43,588 nucleotides of DNA from Laceyella putida (lineage in GTDB: Bacteria > Bacillota > Bacilli > Thermoactinomycetales > Thermoactinomycetaceae), in NCBI RefSeq assembly GCF_042665195.1, contig NZ_JBHTBW010000038.1:1-43588 (forward strand), read 5' to 3'. Below the pieces are notes generated by a model. It was not told the DNA's origin and searched no databases. It saw only the letters and a list, made by a program, of their open reading frames with translations. This document shows, piece after piece, positions 32,477-40,585 of this stretch. Numbering within the stretch: the stretch's first letter is position 1; the number at the start of each line of letters is the position of its first letter. A program made the position numbers and the translations under genes.

Positions 32477-33927
32477 CCCATAAGGAAGGAACTCGATTCG
32501 CGTCCTTTTTCGCCCCCAACTCGCTCCGGATTCAGCTGTTATCCCGATGCCTGCTCATCCTGGCCGTTTTGCTGGTGCTGATTGGCCTGTTTCAATATGT
32601 TTTTATGCAGGGGGTGATTTACAGGAATAAGGCCACCAGCATACAGAGCCAGATCATGTCGATTCCGCCCAACGCTTGGCGGAAACTGAACGCAACTTCG
32701 GAACCTGACATTTTGCACCACCCGTTTTTTTTCAGGCCTGAGGCAAACTTGGCCTTTATCGATGTGGAGGGAAATTATTTCGCATTGTCGAATGGGGCCG
32801 GCGGCGTCAACCCTCCGAAATTGGATGCGCAAGCGTATATGGACGCATTGAAGAAAAAACCGGGGCCGAACTACAAAGTGATCGAAGACGCTGGGGGAGA
32901 GGAACAATTGGTGGTTTTGCAACCGGTTTCTTTAGGCCCGCGAGAGGTGATTGGCGTCGTTCAAGCGGGCACGTTGACAAGCCCGCTCAAGGAGTTGCTT
33001 TTCCGGCAATTGCTCACATTTCTGGCCATTGCCCTCATCGCCATGCTGGTGGGATCGCTTGTCTTTTTGCCGGTGCTCAAAAAATTGTTGGTGCCCTTGT
33101 TCAACATGGTGATGACCGCGGAACAGATCGATGCGGGCAATTTGGCGAGACGGTTCCCCACCCGGCAAGGCCAGATGGAAATCGACCGTTTGGCGGAATC
33201 CTTTAACGGAATGCTGGATCGTCTGGAAGCCTCCTTTGAGGCGGAAAAGGAAACCAAGGAACAGATGCGGCGGTTCATCGCGGACGCTTCTCATGAGCTT
33301 CGCACGCCGTTAACCTCGATTCATGGATTTTTGGAGGTGCTGCTCCGCGGCGCGGCCAATCATCCGGATCAACTCCATAAAGCGTTAAAAAGCATGCATG
33401 GCGAATCGGAACGCCTCAACAAATTGGTGCATGATCTTCTGCTTTTGGCCAAACTGGACCGCACACCCCACATGGAACTCGCGGAAGGCTCGTTGGATGC
33501 CGTTATCCGGGAGATGGAGCCGCAGCTTCGCATTTTGGCCGGAAACAGACGGCTGAGCTTGTCGATCGAACCAAACATGAAATGTAAGTATGATACGGAT
33601 AAAATAAAACAAGTGATATTGAACCTGTTTCATAATGCGGTCCAGCATACGGATCCTGATGAGGGGGATATCCAGATTTCATTGGCCGCAAAGGACAACG
33701 GTGTGGAATTGTCCGTTAAAGATAATGGACCGGGGATCAGTGAAGCGCATCTTCCCCACGTCTTTGATCGGTTTTACCGCAGCGATTCCTCCCGGACGCG
33801 CAAATATGGCGGAGCCGGTTTGGGTTTGTCGATCACCAAATCCATTGTGGAAGCGCATGGGGGAACCATTGGCGTCACCAGTAAAGAGGGAGCCGGATGC
33901 ACCTTTGTTGTGTGGCTTCCGATCTGA
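32473..33927 (+). CDS. Sensor histidine kinase (YkoH-like)
   Basis: A 484-residue kinase. TM1 lies at about 22-44 and TM2 at about 182-204, with a 135-residue extracytoplasmic sensor between them (including FIDVEGNYFALSNGAGG). HAMP follows at 205-258, then His274 in ADASHELRTPLTSIHGF, the N box NLFHNAVQHTD, VKDNGPGIS, the VFDRFYRSDSSRTRKYG loop and GGAGLGLSI. The start overlaps the regulator stop, so the pair is translationally coupled. A very strong terminator follows. The signal is unknown; the target genes suggest it monitors the cell envelope. Confidence 0.94.
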   Translation: MTHKEGTRFASFFAPNSLRIQLLSRCLLILAVLLVLIGLFQYVFMQGVIYRNKATSIQSQIMSIPPNAWRKLNATSEPDILHHPFFFRPEANLAFIDVEGNYFALSNGAGGVNPPKLDAQAYMDALKKKPGPNYKVIEDAGGEEQLVVLQPVSLGPREVIGVVQAGTLTSPLKELLFRQLLTFLAIALIAMLVGSLVFLPVLKKLLVPLFNMVMTAEQIDAGNLARRFPTRQGQMEIDRLAESFNGMLDRLEASFEAEKETKEQMRRFIADASHELRTPLTSIHGFLEVLLRGAANHPDQLHKALKSMHGESERLNKLVHDLLLLAKLDRTPHMELAEGSLDAVIREMEPQLRILAGNRRLSLSIEPNMKCKYDTDKIKQVILNLFHNAVQHTDPDEGDIQISLAAKDNGVELSVKDNGPGISEAHLPHVFDRFYRSDSSRTRKYGGAGLGLSITKSIVEAHGGTIGVTSKEGAGCTFVVWLPI

Positions 33928-33951
33928 TATATCATCATGACGGCCCGAATG

Positions 33952-33995
33952 ACGGCATTCATGCGGCGGTTTCTGCTGCATGAATGCCGTTTTTG
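33952..33995 (+). terminator. Terminator of the regulator/kinase operon
   Basis: ACGGCATTCATGC and GCATGAATGCCGT form a perfect 13-bp stem with a 13-nt loop, followed by TTTTTG, about 25 nt after the stop codon. Confidence 0.95.
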
Positions 33996-34045
33996 TTGTA
34001 CCCCGTCCTTCTCTTGATATCGTGAATTTCCACACACTACTGCTT

Positions 34046-34122
34046 TTTCAGCATATATTCAGCCATTACTCAATCAATGCTCAGTTTCCTTTAAGCGACA
34101 ATTCAGCTAAAGAGGCTATGAT
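34046..34122 (+). promoter_or_regulatory. Six 11-bp-phased TTCAGC repeats and -10 before the PepSY-like gene
   Basis: Six heptamers in perfect 11-bp register: TTTCAGC (34046), ATTCAGC (34057), ACTCAAT (34068), GCTCAGT (34079), TTTAAGC (34090), ATTCAGC (34101). TATGAT (34117-34122) follows 10 nt after the CAG of the last repeat. No separate -35 is evident, as expected for an activator-dependent promoter. The 160-nt leader from here to the next gene holds no convincing ORF. Confidence 0.85.
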
Positions 34123-34283
34123 TGCAAGTGTAAAAAGGCGCCTATATGGGAGGATCATAACGAGAATGAAACATGAAGAATGAAGGGGGAAATGCGACAG
34201 TGAGAAAAGACGGAGTCAACGTTTCGATAGGGTTCTGATAGATATTGCCTACTATGATTTTTAAACATGAGGAGAAATGAACA

Positions 34284-34802
34284 ATGAAAAAAGCACGACA
34301 ATTGCACTTATGGATTGGGTTAATCAGCTCTGTTCTAATTTTAATTCAGGCTATTACGGGGTTAATCATTTCTGAGCCTTGGTTAATTGGTGAACAATCC
34401 AGAGGGAAAATGACAGGCCAAATGATGCCTAATCGGAGAAATATGAACGACGAAAGTCAAAATGTCAATAATGAGATAAACAGAGATTCAGAAAATGAAG
34501 ATAACGCAACTAGCAATAACCAAAACTCCCAAAATCAAAACCCAAATCAAGGAAATCCCCAATCCGGTAATGAATTTGGTGGTGGTTTTCCACAAGAAAG
34601 AATGCAAAAAAACAACTTTCTAGGATTTATTAAAGGCTTACATGAAGGCCATATTGGAGGATTGGATTTACGTATGGTTGTAGATATAGCAGCTGTAAGT
34701 TTAATCATCCTCACAGTCACAGGGATCACATTATCGATAAAAATTCTAAAAGCTCAAGCAAAACGAAACAAGAGACAAAAAGAGGAAATGATAACGGAGT
34801 AA
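34284..34802 (+). CDS. PepSY-associated two-helix membrane protein
   Basis: A 172-residue protein with an N-terminal helix (LWIGLISSVLILIQAITGLII, preceded by the RQLH that PepSY-TM proteins share) and a C-terminal helix (VVDIAAVSLIILTVTGITLS). The loop between them, about 90 residues, is outside the cell and is rich in Asn, Gln, Met and Gly (QMMPNRRNMND, NQNSQNQNPNQ, FGGGFPQERM). It ends FIKGLHEGHIGGLDLR, a typical segment of PepSY-TM proteins. GAGGAG precedes the ATG. It lies behind six phased regulator repeats, so it is a predicted target of the adjacent two-component system. It may interact with the kinase sensor domain or the glycosyltransferases (inference). Confidence 0.8.
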   Translation: MKKARQLHLWIGLISSVLILIQAITGLIISEPWLIGEQSRGKMTGQMMPNRRNMNDESQNVNNEINRDSENEDNATSNNQNSQNQNPNQGNPQSGNEFGGGFPQERMQKNNFLGFIKGLHEGHIGGLDLRMVVDIAAVSLIILTVTGITLSIKILKAQAKRNKRQKEEMITE

Positions 34803-34853
34803 GATCAATCCATTTTAAGCTTACATATACCGTGAACCCATATGCCATGCTTT

Positions 34854-34930
34854 TTTCAGCATAGATTCAGCCTTTACTCAATCAATGTTCAGTTCCCCTT
34901 CAGCCACAATTCAGCGAAAGGGCGTATCAT
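34854..34930 (+). promoter_or_regulatory. Six 11-bp-phased TTCAGC repeats and -10 before the glycosylation operon
   Basis: TTTCAGC (34854), ATTCAGC (34865), ACTCAAT (34876), GTTCAGT (34887), CTTCAGC (34898), ATTCAGC (34909), all 11 bp apart, then TATCAT (34925-34930) 10 nt after the last CAG. The whole block is a diverged direct repeat of 34046-34140 (about 80% identical by eye), so one promoter arose by duplication of the other. Confidence 0.85.
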
Positions 34931-35007
34931 TGCAAGTGTAAAAGGCGCCCGCATCACGGGGGACGCTTGCAAGGACAACGAAAGAAGGGGAATGAAAGGG
35001 GAATAAC

Positions 35008-37206
35008 ATGACGATGAAAACGAAACAGGGCCAACAGATCGATTGGCTCCTGATAGGGATTGCTTTACTATCCGCTTTTTTGAACATTTTCAATATATGG
35101 AATGATGAAAACGGCAATGCCTATTACACTGCCGCTGTAACCAGCATGTTGCAGAGCTTTCACAATTTCTTCTACGCTTCGTTTGATCCGGCCGGATTCG
35201 TGACGGTGGATAAACCGCCGGTTGTGTTTTGGATTCAGACCCTCTTCGCCTATGTTTTCGGGGTGCACGGATGGAGCGTCATTCTTCCGCAGGCATTGGC
35301 CGGTGTCGGCTCGGTTTTGCTGATCTATCATCTGGTCAAGCCAAGCTTTGGCGGAACGGCGGCCCGATTGGCCAGCTTGGTCATGGCATGCACACCGATC
35401 GCCGTTGCCGTGAGCCGAACCAATAACATTGACAGCATGTTGGTCTTTACGCTCCTTGTCGCAACCTGGATGTTGTTCAAAGGAATTCGCAAGGAGAAGC
35501 CGGCTTGGGTTTTGGGCGCTTTCGCCGTGATCGGTGTCGGCTTCAACATGAAGATGCTTCAAGCTTACATGGTCGTGCCGGCTTTCATTTTGTTTACCCT
35601 TCTCGCTTTCAAGAGCGGGTGGAAAAAGAAATGGGCCATCCTGGCGGCGGCAACTGTGGTCATGGCCGGCGTGTCCGTTTCTTGGGCGCTCGCCGTCGAT
35701 TCCATTCCAGCGTCCAAGCGGCCCTACATCGGAAGCAGCCAAACCAATTCCGTATTGGAGCTCGCCTTTGGCTACAACGGGGTTTCCCGCCTCACCGGAA
35801 TGAATCGGGGGGGCATGGGTGGAGGCGCCAGAGGCGGTGAAATGCCAAACATGCCACCCATGCAGCAGCATGGAAACAACACTGTCAACAGGCAACAAAC
35901 ACAACAGGATGGAAACAACACTGCCAACCGGCAGCAAATGCAACAGAACGGAAACAACATGCCGGGAGGCTTTGGTCCGAACGGGCATGGAAGACAAGGC
36001 CAAGGGGGCGGCGGCATGTTCGGCACCGGTCAGCCAGGTCCGCTTCGTCTCTTTCAAACCGAGCTTTCAGGACAAACCAGCTGGCTGTTGCCCTTTGTAG
36101 CGTTCGCCAGCGTCGGTTTGCTGGTCGGCATTCGCCGCAGAGAGCCGCTCACGGCCAAACAAAAGGAAACCTTGTTTTGGCTGGCCTGGTTGTTCCCAAT
36201 GATGGTGTTTTTCAGCATTGCCGGCTTCTTCCATCACTATTATCTGATTATGCTCGCTCCCGCGATTGCGGCACTCGCAGGAGCAGGCTGGGTGGAGCTT
36301 TGGAACCAATATCGGAACAAAGAAGGCTGGAAGATGTGGCTGTTGCCATCGGGTATTTTGGCCACTACCGCTTTTGAACTGATCGTGCTGCAACCCTTCC
36401 AAGAGCAAATCGGCGTCGGTTGGTCGATCGGCATCGGGGCGGCAGGCCTTGGGTTGGCGCTTGCCTTGTTCCTTGCCGCAAACAAACCGAAGCTATCTTC
36501 GATCGCCGCATTGACCGCAATGGCCGGGATGTTGGTCATGCTGGTGGCGCCATTGTACTGGGCGGCTACTCCGCTTCTTTATGGCGGCAACAGCATGTTG
36601 CCACAGGCTGGACCAAGTCAACAAGGATTCGGCGCAGGACCGGGGATGGGGGGCGGACCCAACTTTGGCGCCAATACCCAATCGCCTGATCAACAAGGAT
36701 ATGGCCAAAAAGAGGGGATGGGGGATGGCGCCAACTCCGGTACCCAGTCTGAGTCGCCTGATCAACAAGGGGCCGGCCCGAGACAGGGAATGGGGGGCGG
36801 ACCCAACTCCCGTGTCAATACGAAATTGCTTGAATATGTAACCAAACACAATACGGGTGAAAAGTACCTGTTTGCGACCACCAATGCCAGTTCGGCCGCC
36901 CCGTATATCATTAAGACGGGGAAAGCCGTCATGGCGATGAATGGATGGGCTTCGGATCAAATTCTTACGGTTGAGAAAATAAAAGAAATAGTGAAAAACA
37001 AAGAAGTGAAATATTTCTTGATCCCTTCCGGTTCCGGTGGTTTTGAAGGCAGGGGAGGCAACAGTGAAGTGATGGATTGGATCCGCAAGAACAGCACGGA
37101 GGTTCCAGAGGCGGAGTGGAAATCAAGCTCTTCCCAAAGTGACCAAGGCGGTCCCATGGGCAGGGACGGCGAGATGGCACTGTACAAAATCAAGAAACAA
37201 AATTAG
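35008..37206 (+). CDS. GT39/ArnT-like polyprenyl-phosphate-sugar glycosyltransferase
   Basis: A 732-residue GT-C fold membrane enzyme. The first extracytoplasmic loop contains NIWNDENGNAYYTAAV and FDPAGFVTVDKPPVVFW, the acidic site of PMT/ArnT-type transferases. Then come about ten helices and SRTNNIDSMLVFTLLVATW. Two low-complexity extracytoplasmic inserts, at about 258-340 (repeats of NNTVNRQQ, NNTANRQQ) and 531-604 (three SPDQQG/PSQQG units in a Gly/Met/Pro background), separate the helices from a C-terminal globular domain. It uses a polyprenyl-phosphate sugar made by the next gene's GT2 enzyme and transfers it outside the membrane. It starts at ATG 35008 with AAAGGGGA and heads the five-gene operon behind the phased repeats. 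Confidence 0.88.
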   Translation: MTMKTKQGQQIDWLLIGIALLSAFLNIFNIWNDENGNAYYTAAVTSMLQSFHNFFYASFDPAGFVTVDKPPVVFWIQTLFAYVFGVHGWSVILPQALAGVGSVLLIYHLVKPSFGGTAARLASLVMACTPIAVAVSRTNNIDSMLVFTLLVATWMLFKGIRKEKPAWVLGAFAVIGVGFNMKMLQAYMVVPAFILFTLLAFKSGWKKKWAILAAATVVMAGVSVSWALAVDSIPASKRPYIGSSQTNSVLELAFGYNGVSRLTGMNRGGMGGGARGGEMPNMPPMQQHGNNTVNRQQTQQDGNNTANRQQMQQNGNNMPGGFGPNGHGRQGQGGGGMFGTGQPGPLRLFQTELSGQTSWLLPFVAFASVGLLVGIRRREPLTAKQKETLFWLAWLFPMMVFFSIAGFFHHYYLIMLAPAIAALAGAGWVELWNQYRNKEGWKMWLLPSGILATTAFELIVLQPFQEQIGVGWSIGIGAAGLGLALALFLAANKPKLSSIAALTAMAGMLVMLVAPLYWAATPLLYGGNSMLPQAGPSQQGFGAGPGMGGGPNFGANTQSPDQQGYGQKEGMGDGANSGTQSESPDQQGAGPRQGMGGGPNSRVNTKLLEYVTKHNTGEKYLFATTNASSAAPYIIKTGKAVMAMNGWASDQILTVEKIKEIVKNKEVKYFLIPSGSGGFEGRGGNSEVMDWIRKNSTEVPEAEWKSSSSQSDQGGPMGRDGEMALYKIKKQN

Positions 37207-37217
37207 GAGGGGAGACA

Positions 37218-38186
37218 ATGGATCAATCCATTCGATATTCGATTATCATTCCGGTTTATAACGAAGAAGCGGTTGTGCATGAAACTTATCGTCGGCTGAC
37301 AGAGGTCATGAAGGGCATCGGCGAACCATATGAATTGTTGTTCGTCAACGATGGTAGCCGGGATCGGACGGCGGAATTGGTCGAAACGTTCGCCGAATCG
37401 GACGGGTGCGTGAAGTTGTTGGATTTATCGCGCAACTTCGGGCATCAAATAGCGATCACCGCGGGCATGGATTATGCCCGTGGGGACGCCATTGTGATTA
37501 TCGACGCCGATTTGCAAGACCCGCCCGAGCTGATCCCGCAAATGATCGAGAAATGGGAGGAAGGCTATGAAGTCGTCTATGCCAAGCGCGCCAAACGGAA
37601 AGGGGAGACGCTGTTCAAAAAATGGACCGCTTCCATGTTCTACCGCACGCTTAACGCGTTGACGGAAGTGGACATTCCGCTTGACACCGGCGACTTCCGC
37701 CTGATGGACCGGAAAGTTGTCGATGCCATGCGCAGCATCCGGGAGAAAAACCGCTTTGTCCGCGGGCTGGTCAGCTGGGTGGGCTTTCGTCAAACCGCGA
37801 TCGAGTTTGTTCGGGAAGAACGATTTGCGGGCGAAACCAAATACCCGCTGAAGAAAATGCTGCGCTTCTCAATGGACGGGATCACCTCTTTCTCCTATAA
37901 ACCGTTGAAATTGGCCACCTATCTCGGTTTTGCGATTTCGTTTGCCAGTTTTGCCTATCTGGTCATCTCGTTGGGGCAAAAATTGTTCACCACCAGCACC
38001 GTGGCCGGATGGGCGTCGCTCATTGCCTGCGTGTTGCTCTTGAACGGCGTGATCCTCATCATCTTGGGGATTCTCGGGGAATATGTCGGCAGAATTTACG
38101 ATGAGACGAAGAACCGACCGCTCTATATTCTGCGGAACAGTGAAAGGGCAAACCCTGAAGAGGTGAACTTGAGTGTTCAACAATAA
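37218..38186 (+). CDS. GtrB/DPM1-like GT2 glycosyltransferase (polyprenyl-phosphate hexose synthase)
   Basis: A 322-residue family-2 transferase. The catalytic domain shows SIIIPVYNEEAVV, VNDGSRDRT, the nucleotide-metal motif IDADLQDPPELI and TGDFRLMDRKV. Two C-terminal helices (LATYLGFAISFASFAYLVI, ASLIACVLLLNGVILIILGI) anchor it to the membrane. Enzymes of this type move hexose from UDP- or GDP-sugar to undecaprenyl phosphate on the inner face. AGGAGG lies before the ATG, 11 nt after the GT39 gene, and the GtrA flippase gene overlaps its end, so the three form a standard three-component glycosylation set. Confidence 0.93.
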   Translation: MDQSIRYSIIIPVYNEEAVVHETYRRLTEVMKGIGEPYELLFVNDGSRDRTAELVETFAESDGCVKLLDLSRNFGHQIAITAGMDYARGDAIVIIDADLQDPPELIPQMIEKWEEGYEVVYAKRAKRKGETLFKKWTASMFYRTLNALTEVDIPLDTGDFRLMDRKVVDAMRSIREKNRFVRGLVSWVGFRQTAIEFVREERFAGETKYPLKKMLRFSMDGITSFSYKPLKLATYLGFAISFASFAYLVISLGQKLFTTSTVAGWASLIACVLLLNGVILIILGILGEYVGRIYDETKNRPLYILRNSERANPEEVNLSVQQ

Positions 38187-38589
38187 ACCCAGAACCGTTC
38201 AGTTCCTGCGATTTTGCGCAGTAGGTTCGGGGAATACGGCAGTGGATTTTGCCACCTTCTATCTTCTGACTTTAGGCGGGGCACCGGCTCTGTTTGCCCA
38301 GGTGCTTTCCTATTCGGCTGGTGTCGCGAACAGTTACTGGCTAAATCGAAAATGGACGTTCCGGGTCGCGCGCAAAGCCAATGCCTTGGAGGTTGCCAAG
38401 TTTATCTTGGTGAACGGGGTTTCTTTGCTGATATCATCTGGCCTGCTTTTCATCTTGCGCGACATGAGCCATCTCGATCTTTGGCTCAGCAAGCTTGCGG
38501 CCACAGGGGGCGGCATGGTTGTGAACTTTATGGGAAGCCGCCTCTGGGTATTCATCGAGGATCAAAATACGAGGAGTGAACTTTCATGA
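38173..38589 (+). CDS. GtrA-family membrane protein (polyprenyl-phosphate-sugar flippase)
   Basis: A 138-residue, four-helix GtrA protein. It has the characteristic QFLRFCAVGSGNTAVDF in helix 1, YSAGVANSYWLNRKWTF in the middle and FMGSRLWVF at the end. GtrA proteins are thought to flip the lipid-linked sugar to the outer face for the GT-C enzyme. The GTG start at 38173 lies inside the end of the GT2 gene, with GAGG at suitable distance. Its stop overlaps the galU start (ATGA), so translation is coupled both ways. Confidence 0.92.
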   Translation: MFNNKPRTVQFLRFCAVGSGNTAVDFATFYLLTLGGAPALFAQVLSYSAGVANSYWLNRKWTFRVARKANALEVAKFILVNGVSLLISSGLLFILRDMSHLDLWLSKLAATGGGMVVNFMGSRLWVFIEDQNTRSELS

Positions 38590-39476
38590 AAATCAAAAAG
38601 GCGGTTATCCCGGCGGCGGGATTGGGCACCCGATTCCTTCCCGCCACGAAAGCGCAGCCGAAAGAAATGTTGCCGATCGTCGATAAGCCAGCCATTCAAT
38701 ATATTGTGGAAGAAGCCGTTCAATCCGGCATTGAAAGCATCATTATCGTGACTGGGCGAAACAAACGGTCCATTGAAGATCATTTTGATCGATCCGTCGA
38801 GTTGGAACAGACACTGCTGGAGAAAGGAAAATCGGATATTCTGAAAGAGTTGAGGGAGATCGCCAATATCGCCAAGATTCACTATATCAGACAAAAAGAA
38901 CCGTTGGGATTGGGCCATGCCATTTTATGCGCCCAACAATTTATCGGAGATGAGCCTTTTGCCGTCCTCTTGGGCGACGATATCATGGTGTCGGAGAAAC
39001 CGGCATTGCGGCAACTGATCGATGTGTTTGAAGAACATCGCACGGAAGTGGTCGGGGTGCAAACCGTTAAACCGGCGGAAGTGAGCAAATATGGCATCAT
39101 TGATTTCCGCAAGCAACAAGGAAATCTCTATGAGGTTCACGATTTGATAGAAAAACCGTCCCTTGAAGAAGCGCCATCCCAAATCGCGATCATGGGGCGA
39201 TACATTTTAAGGCCTTCCATCTTTCCGATTTTGCAGACGATCGGCAGAGGGGCCGGGAATGAAATCCAATTAACCGACGCCTTGCGGGAAATCTGTCAGA
39301 AGCAACCGATCCATGCCCTGGAGTTGGAAGGGAACCGCTATGACATCGGAGACAAATTGGGCTATTTGAAAGCCAGCACAGAAATGGGATTGCAACGTGA
39401 AGAAATGAGAGGGCCGCTTTTGTCATACTTGGAGCATGTGTTGAAAAGAGAAAGGGAGAGAGGGGTTTTACTATGA
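38586..39476 (+). CDS. galU: UTP-glucose-1-phosphate uridylyltransferase
   Basis: A 296-residue nucleotidyltransferase. It contains VIPAAGLGTRFLPATKAQPK (the nucleotide loop and catalytic Lys), DKPAIQYIVEEAV, EPLGLGHAILCA, LLGDDIMV with the metal Asp residues, and YDIGDKLGYLKA. It makes UDP-glucose from UTP and glucose-1-phosphate in the cytoplasm. It is coupled to gtrA upstream and galE downstream by 4-nt overlaps, so the operon makes its own sugar nucleotide. Bacilli often carry a housekeeping gtaB as well, making this probably a dedicated second copy. Confidence 0.95.
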   Translation: MKIKKAVIPAAGLGTRFLPATKAQPKEMLPIVDKPAIQYIVEEAVQSGIESIIIVTGRNKRSIEDHFDRSVELEQTLLEKGKSDILKELREIANIAKIHYIRQKEPLGLGHAILCAQQFIGDEPFAVLLGDDIMVSEKPALRQLIDVFEEHRTEVVGVQTVKPAEVSKYGIIDFRKQQGNLYEVHDLIEKPSLEEAPSQIAIMGRYILRPSIFPILQTIGRGAGNEIQLTDALREICQKQPIHALELEGNRYDIGDKLGYLKASTEMGLQREEMRGPLLSYLEHVLKRERERGVLL

Positions 39477-40480
39477 AGTCCGTATTGGTGACGGGGGGAG
39501 CCGGTTATATTGGCAGTCATACCGTGCTGGAGCTAAGAAAGCAAAACATCAATGTGGTCGTGTTGGACAATTTATCCACTGGGCACCGAGAGGCTGTCCA
39601 AACGCCCTATTTTTATAAAGGAGACATTGCGGATGATGGATTGGTGAGGGAGATTATCCACAAGCATCATATCGATGCGGTGATCCATTTCGCGGCCAAA
39701 AGTTTGGTGTCCGAATCCGTCCAAAAACCGGAGCTTTATTTCAGGGAAAATGCAATGAAATCCTGTTCATTTTTCGAAAATGTGATTGGCGAGGGAATCC
39801 GTCGCATCGTTTTTTCGTCAACCGCGGCGGTGTATGGATCGGCTCATCACCAGCCGATCAAAGAGACGGATGTTTTGCAACCGGTCAATCCTTACGGGGA
39901 ATCCAAGTTAATGATCGAAAAGGTTTTGCAGTGGATGGGGAAGGTCCATGATGTGAAATGGATCGCCCTGCGCTATTTCAATGCGGCCGGCGCCTCCCTT
40001 GATGGACGAATCGGAGAGGATCACGAACCGGAAAGCCATCTCCTTCCCCTTGTGTTGCAGGCGGCCTTGGGCAAGCGGGAATGTGTCTCCATTTATGGTG
40101 ACGACTACCCCACTCACGATGGGACTTGCATTCGGGATTACATCCATGTCTTAGATTTGGCCCAAGCCCATGTGCTGGCTCTCCGCGCTCTCTATGAAGG
40201 CCATCCCAAGCAAAACGTTTATAATGTGGGGACGGGTTTCGGCCACTCCGTCAAAGACATCATTGACACATCTGAACGGATAACGCAAAGAAAGATAACC
40301 AGAAAGGTGGATCAACGGAGAGCAGGAGATCCACCAGTGCTTGTGGCCGACAGCCAAAGCCTTCAAGAACATTTGGGATGGAAACCGAGATACAGCGATT
40401 TGCGAACCATTATCCAAAGTGCTTGGGAGTGGCATAAAGCCCATCCAAATGGCTATGGAAAAACGGTTGATTTCACTTGA
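39473..40480 (+). CDS. galE: UDP-glucose 4-epimerase
   Basis: A 335-residue short-chain dehydrogenase-type epimerase. It has the NAD site TGGAGYIGSHT, LDNLSTGHREA, the catalytic Ser/Thr region FSSTAAVYG, the YxxxK pair in NPYGESKL, and RYFNAAGASLDGRIGEDH. It interconverts UDP-glucose and UDP-galactose. As last gene of the operon, coupled to galU and followed by a 15-bp terminator stem, it suggests that the sugar attached by the GT39 enzyme is galactose, or that both hexoses are used. Housekeeping Leloir genes are not nearby. Confidence 0.95.
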   Translation: MKSVLVTGGAGYIGSHTVLELRKQNINVVVLDNLSTGHREAVQTPYFYKGDIADDGLVREIIHKHHIDAVIHFAAKSLVSESVQKPELYFRENAMKSCSFFENVIGEGIRRIVFSSTAAVYGSAHHQPIKETDVLQPVNPYGESKLMIEKVLQWMGKVHDVKWIALRYFNAAGASLDGRIGEDHEPESHLLPLVLQAALGKRECVSIYGDDYPTHDGTCIRDYIHVLDLAQAHVLALRALYEGHPKQNVYNVGTGFGHSVKDIIDTSERITQRKITRKVDQRRAGDPPVLVADSQSLQEHLGWKPRYSDLRTIIQSAWEWHKAHPNGYGKTVDFT

Positions 40481-40511
40481 ATGGGTGACGGATCGTCACA
40501 GCTTATCGATA

Positions 40512-40547
40512 AAACGGCAGAAGGGGTTTTATCCCCTTCTGCCGTTT
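40512..40547 (+). terminator. Terminator of the glycosylation operon
   Basis: AAACGGCAGAAGGGG and CCCCTTCTGCCGTTT form a perfect 15-bp stem with a 6-nt loop, 31 nt past galE. The T run is short. Confidence 0.85.
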
Positions 40548-40585
40548 ATGCGGAAAATGGGTCATGGGAATAGATTGAGAGGGGC

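Noticed and set aside
35068..36057. 329-codon minus-strand frame opposite the GT39 gene
   Set aside because: GC-rich antisense shadow; the plus strand has motifs, ribosome binding site and operon context.
36600..36820. Repeated SPDQQG units as a possible CRISPR-like or DNA tandem repeat
   Set aside because: The repeats are in frame inside the GT39 protein and diverged at DNA level; they are a low-complexity protein insert. No CRISPR array was seen in the window.
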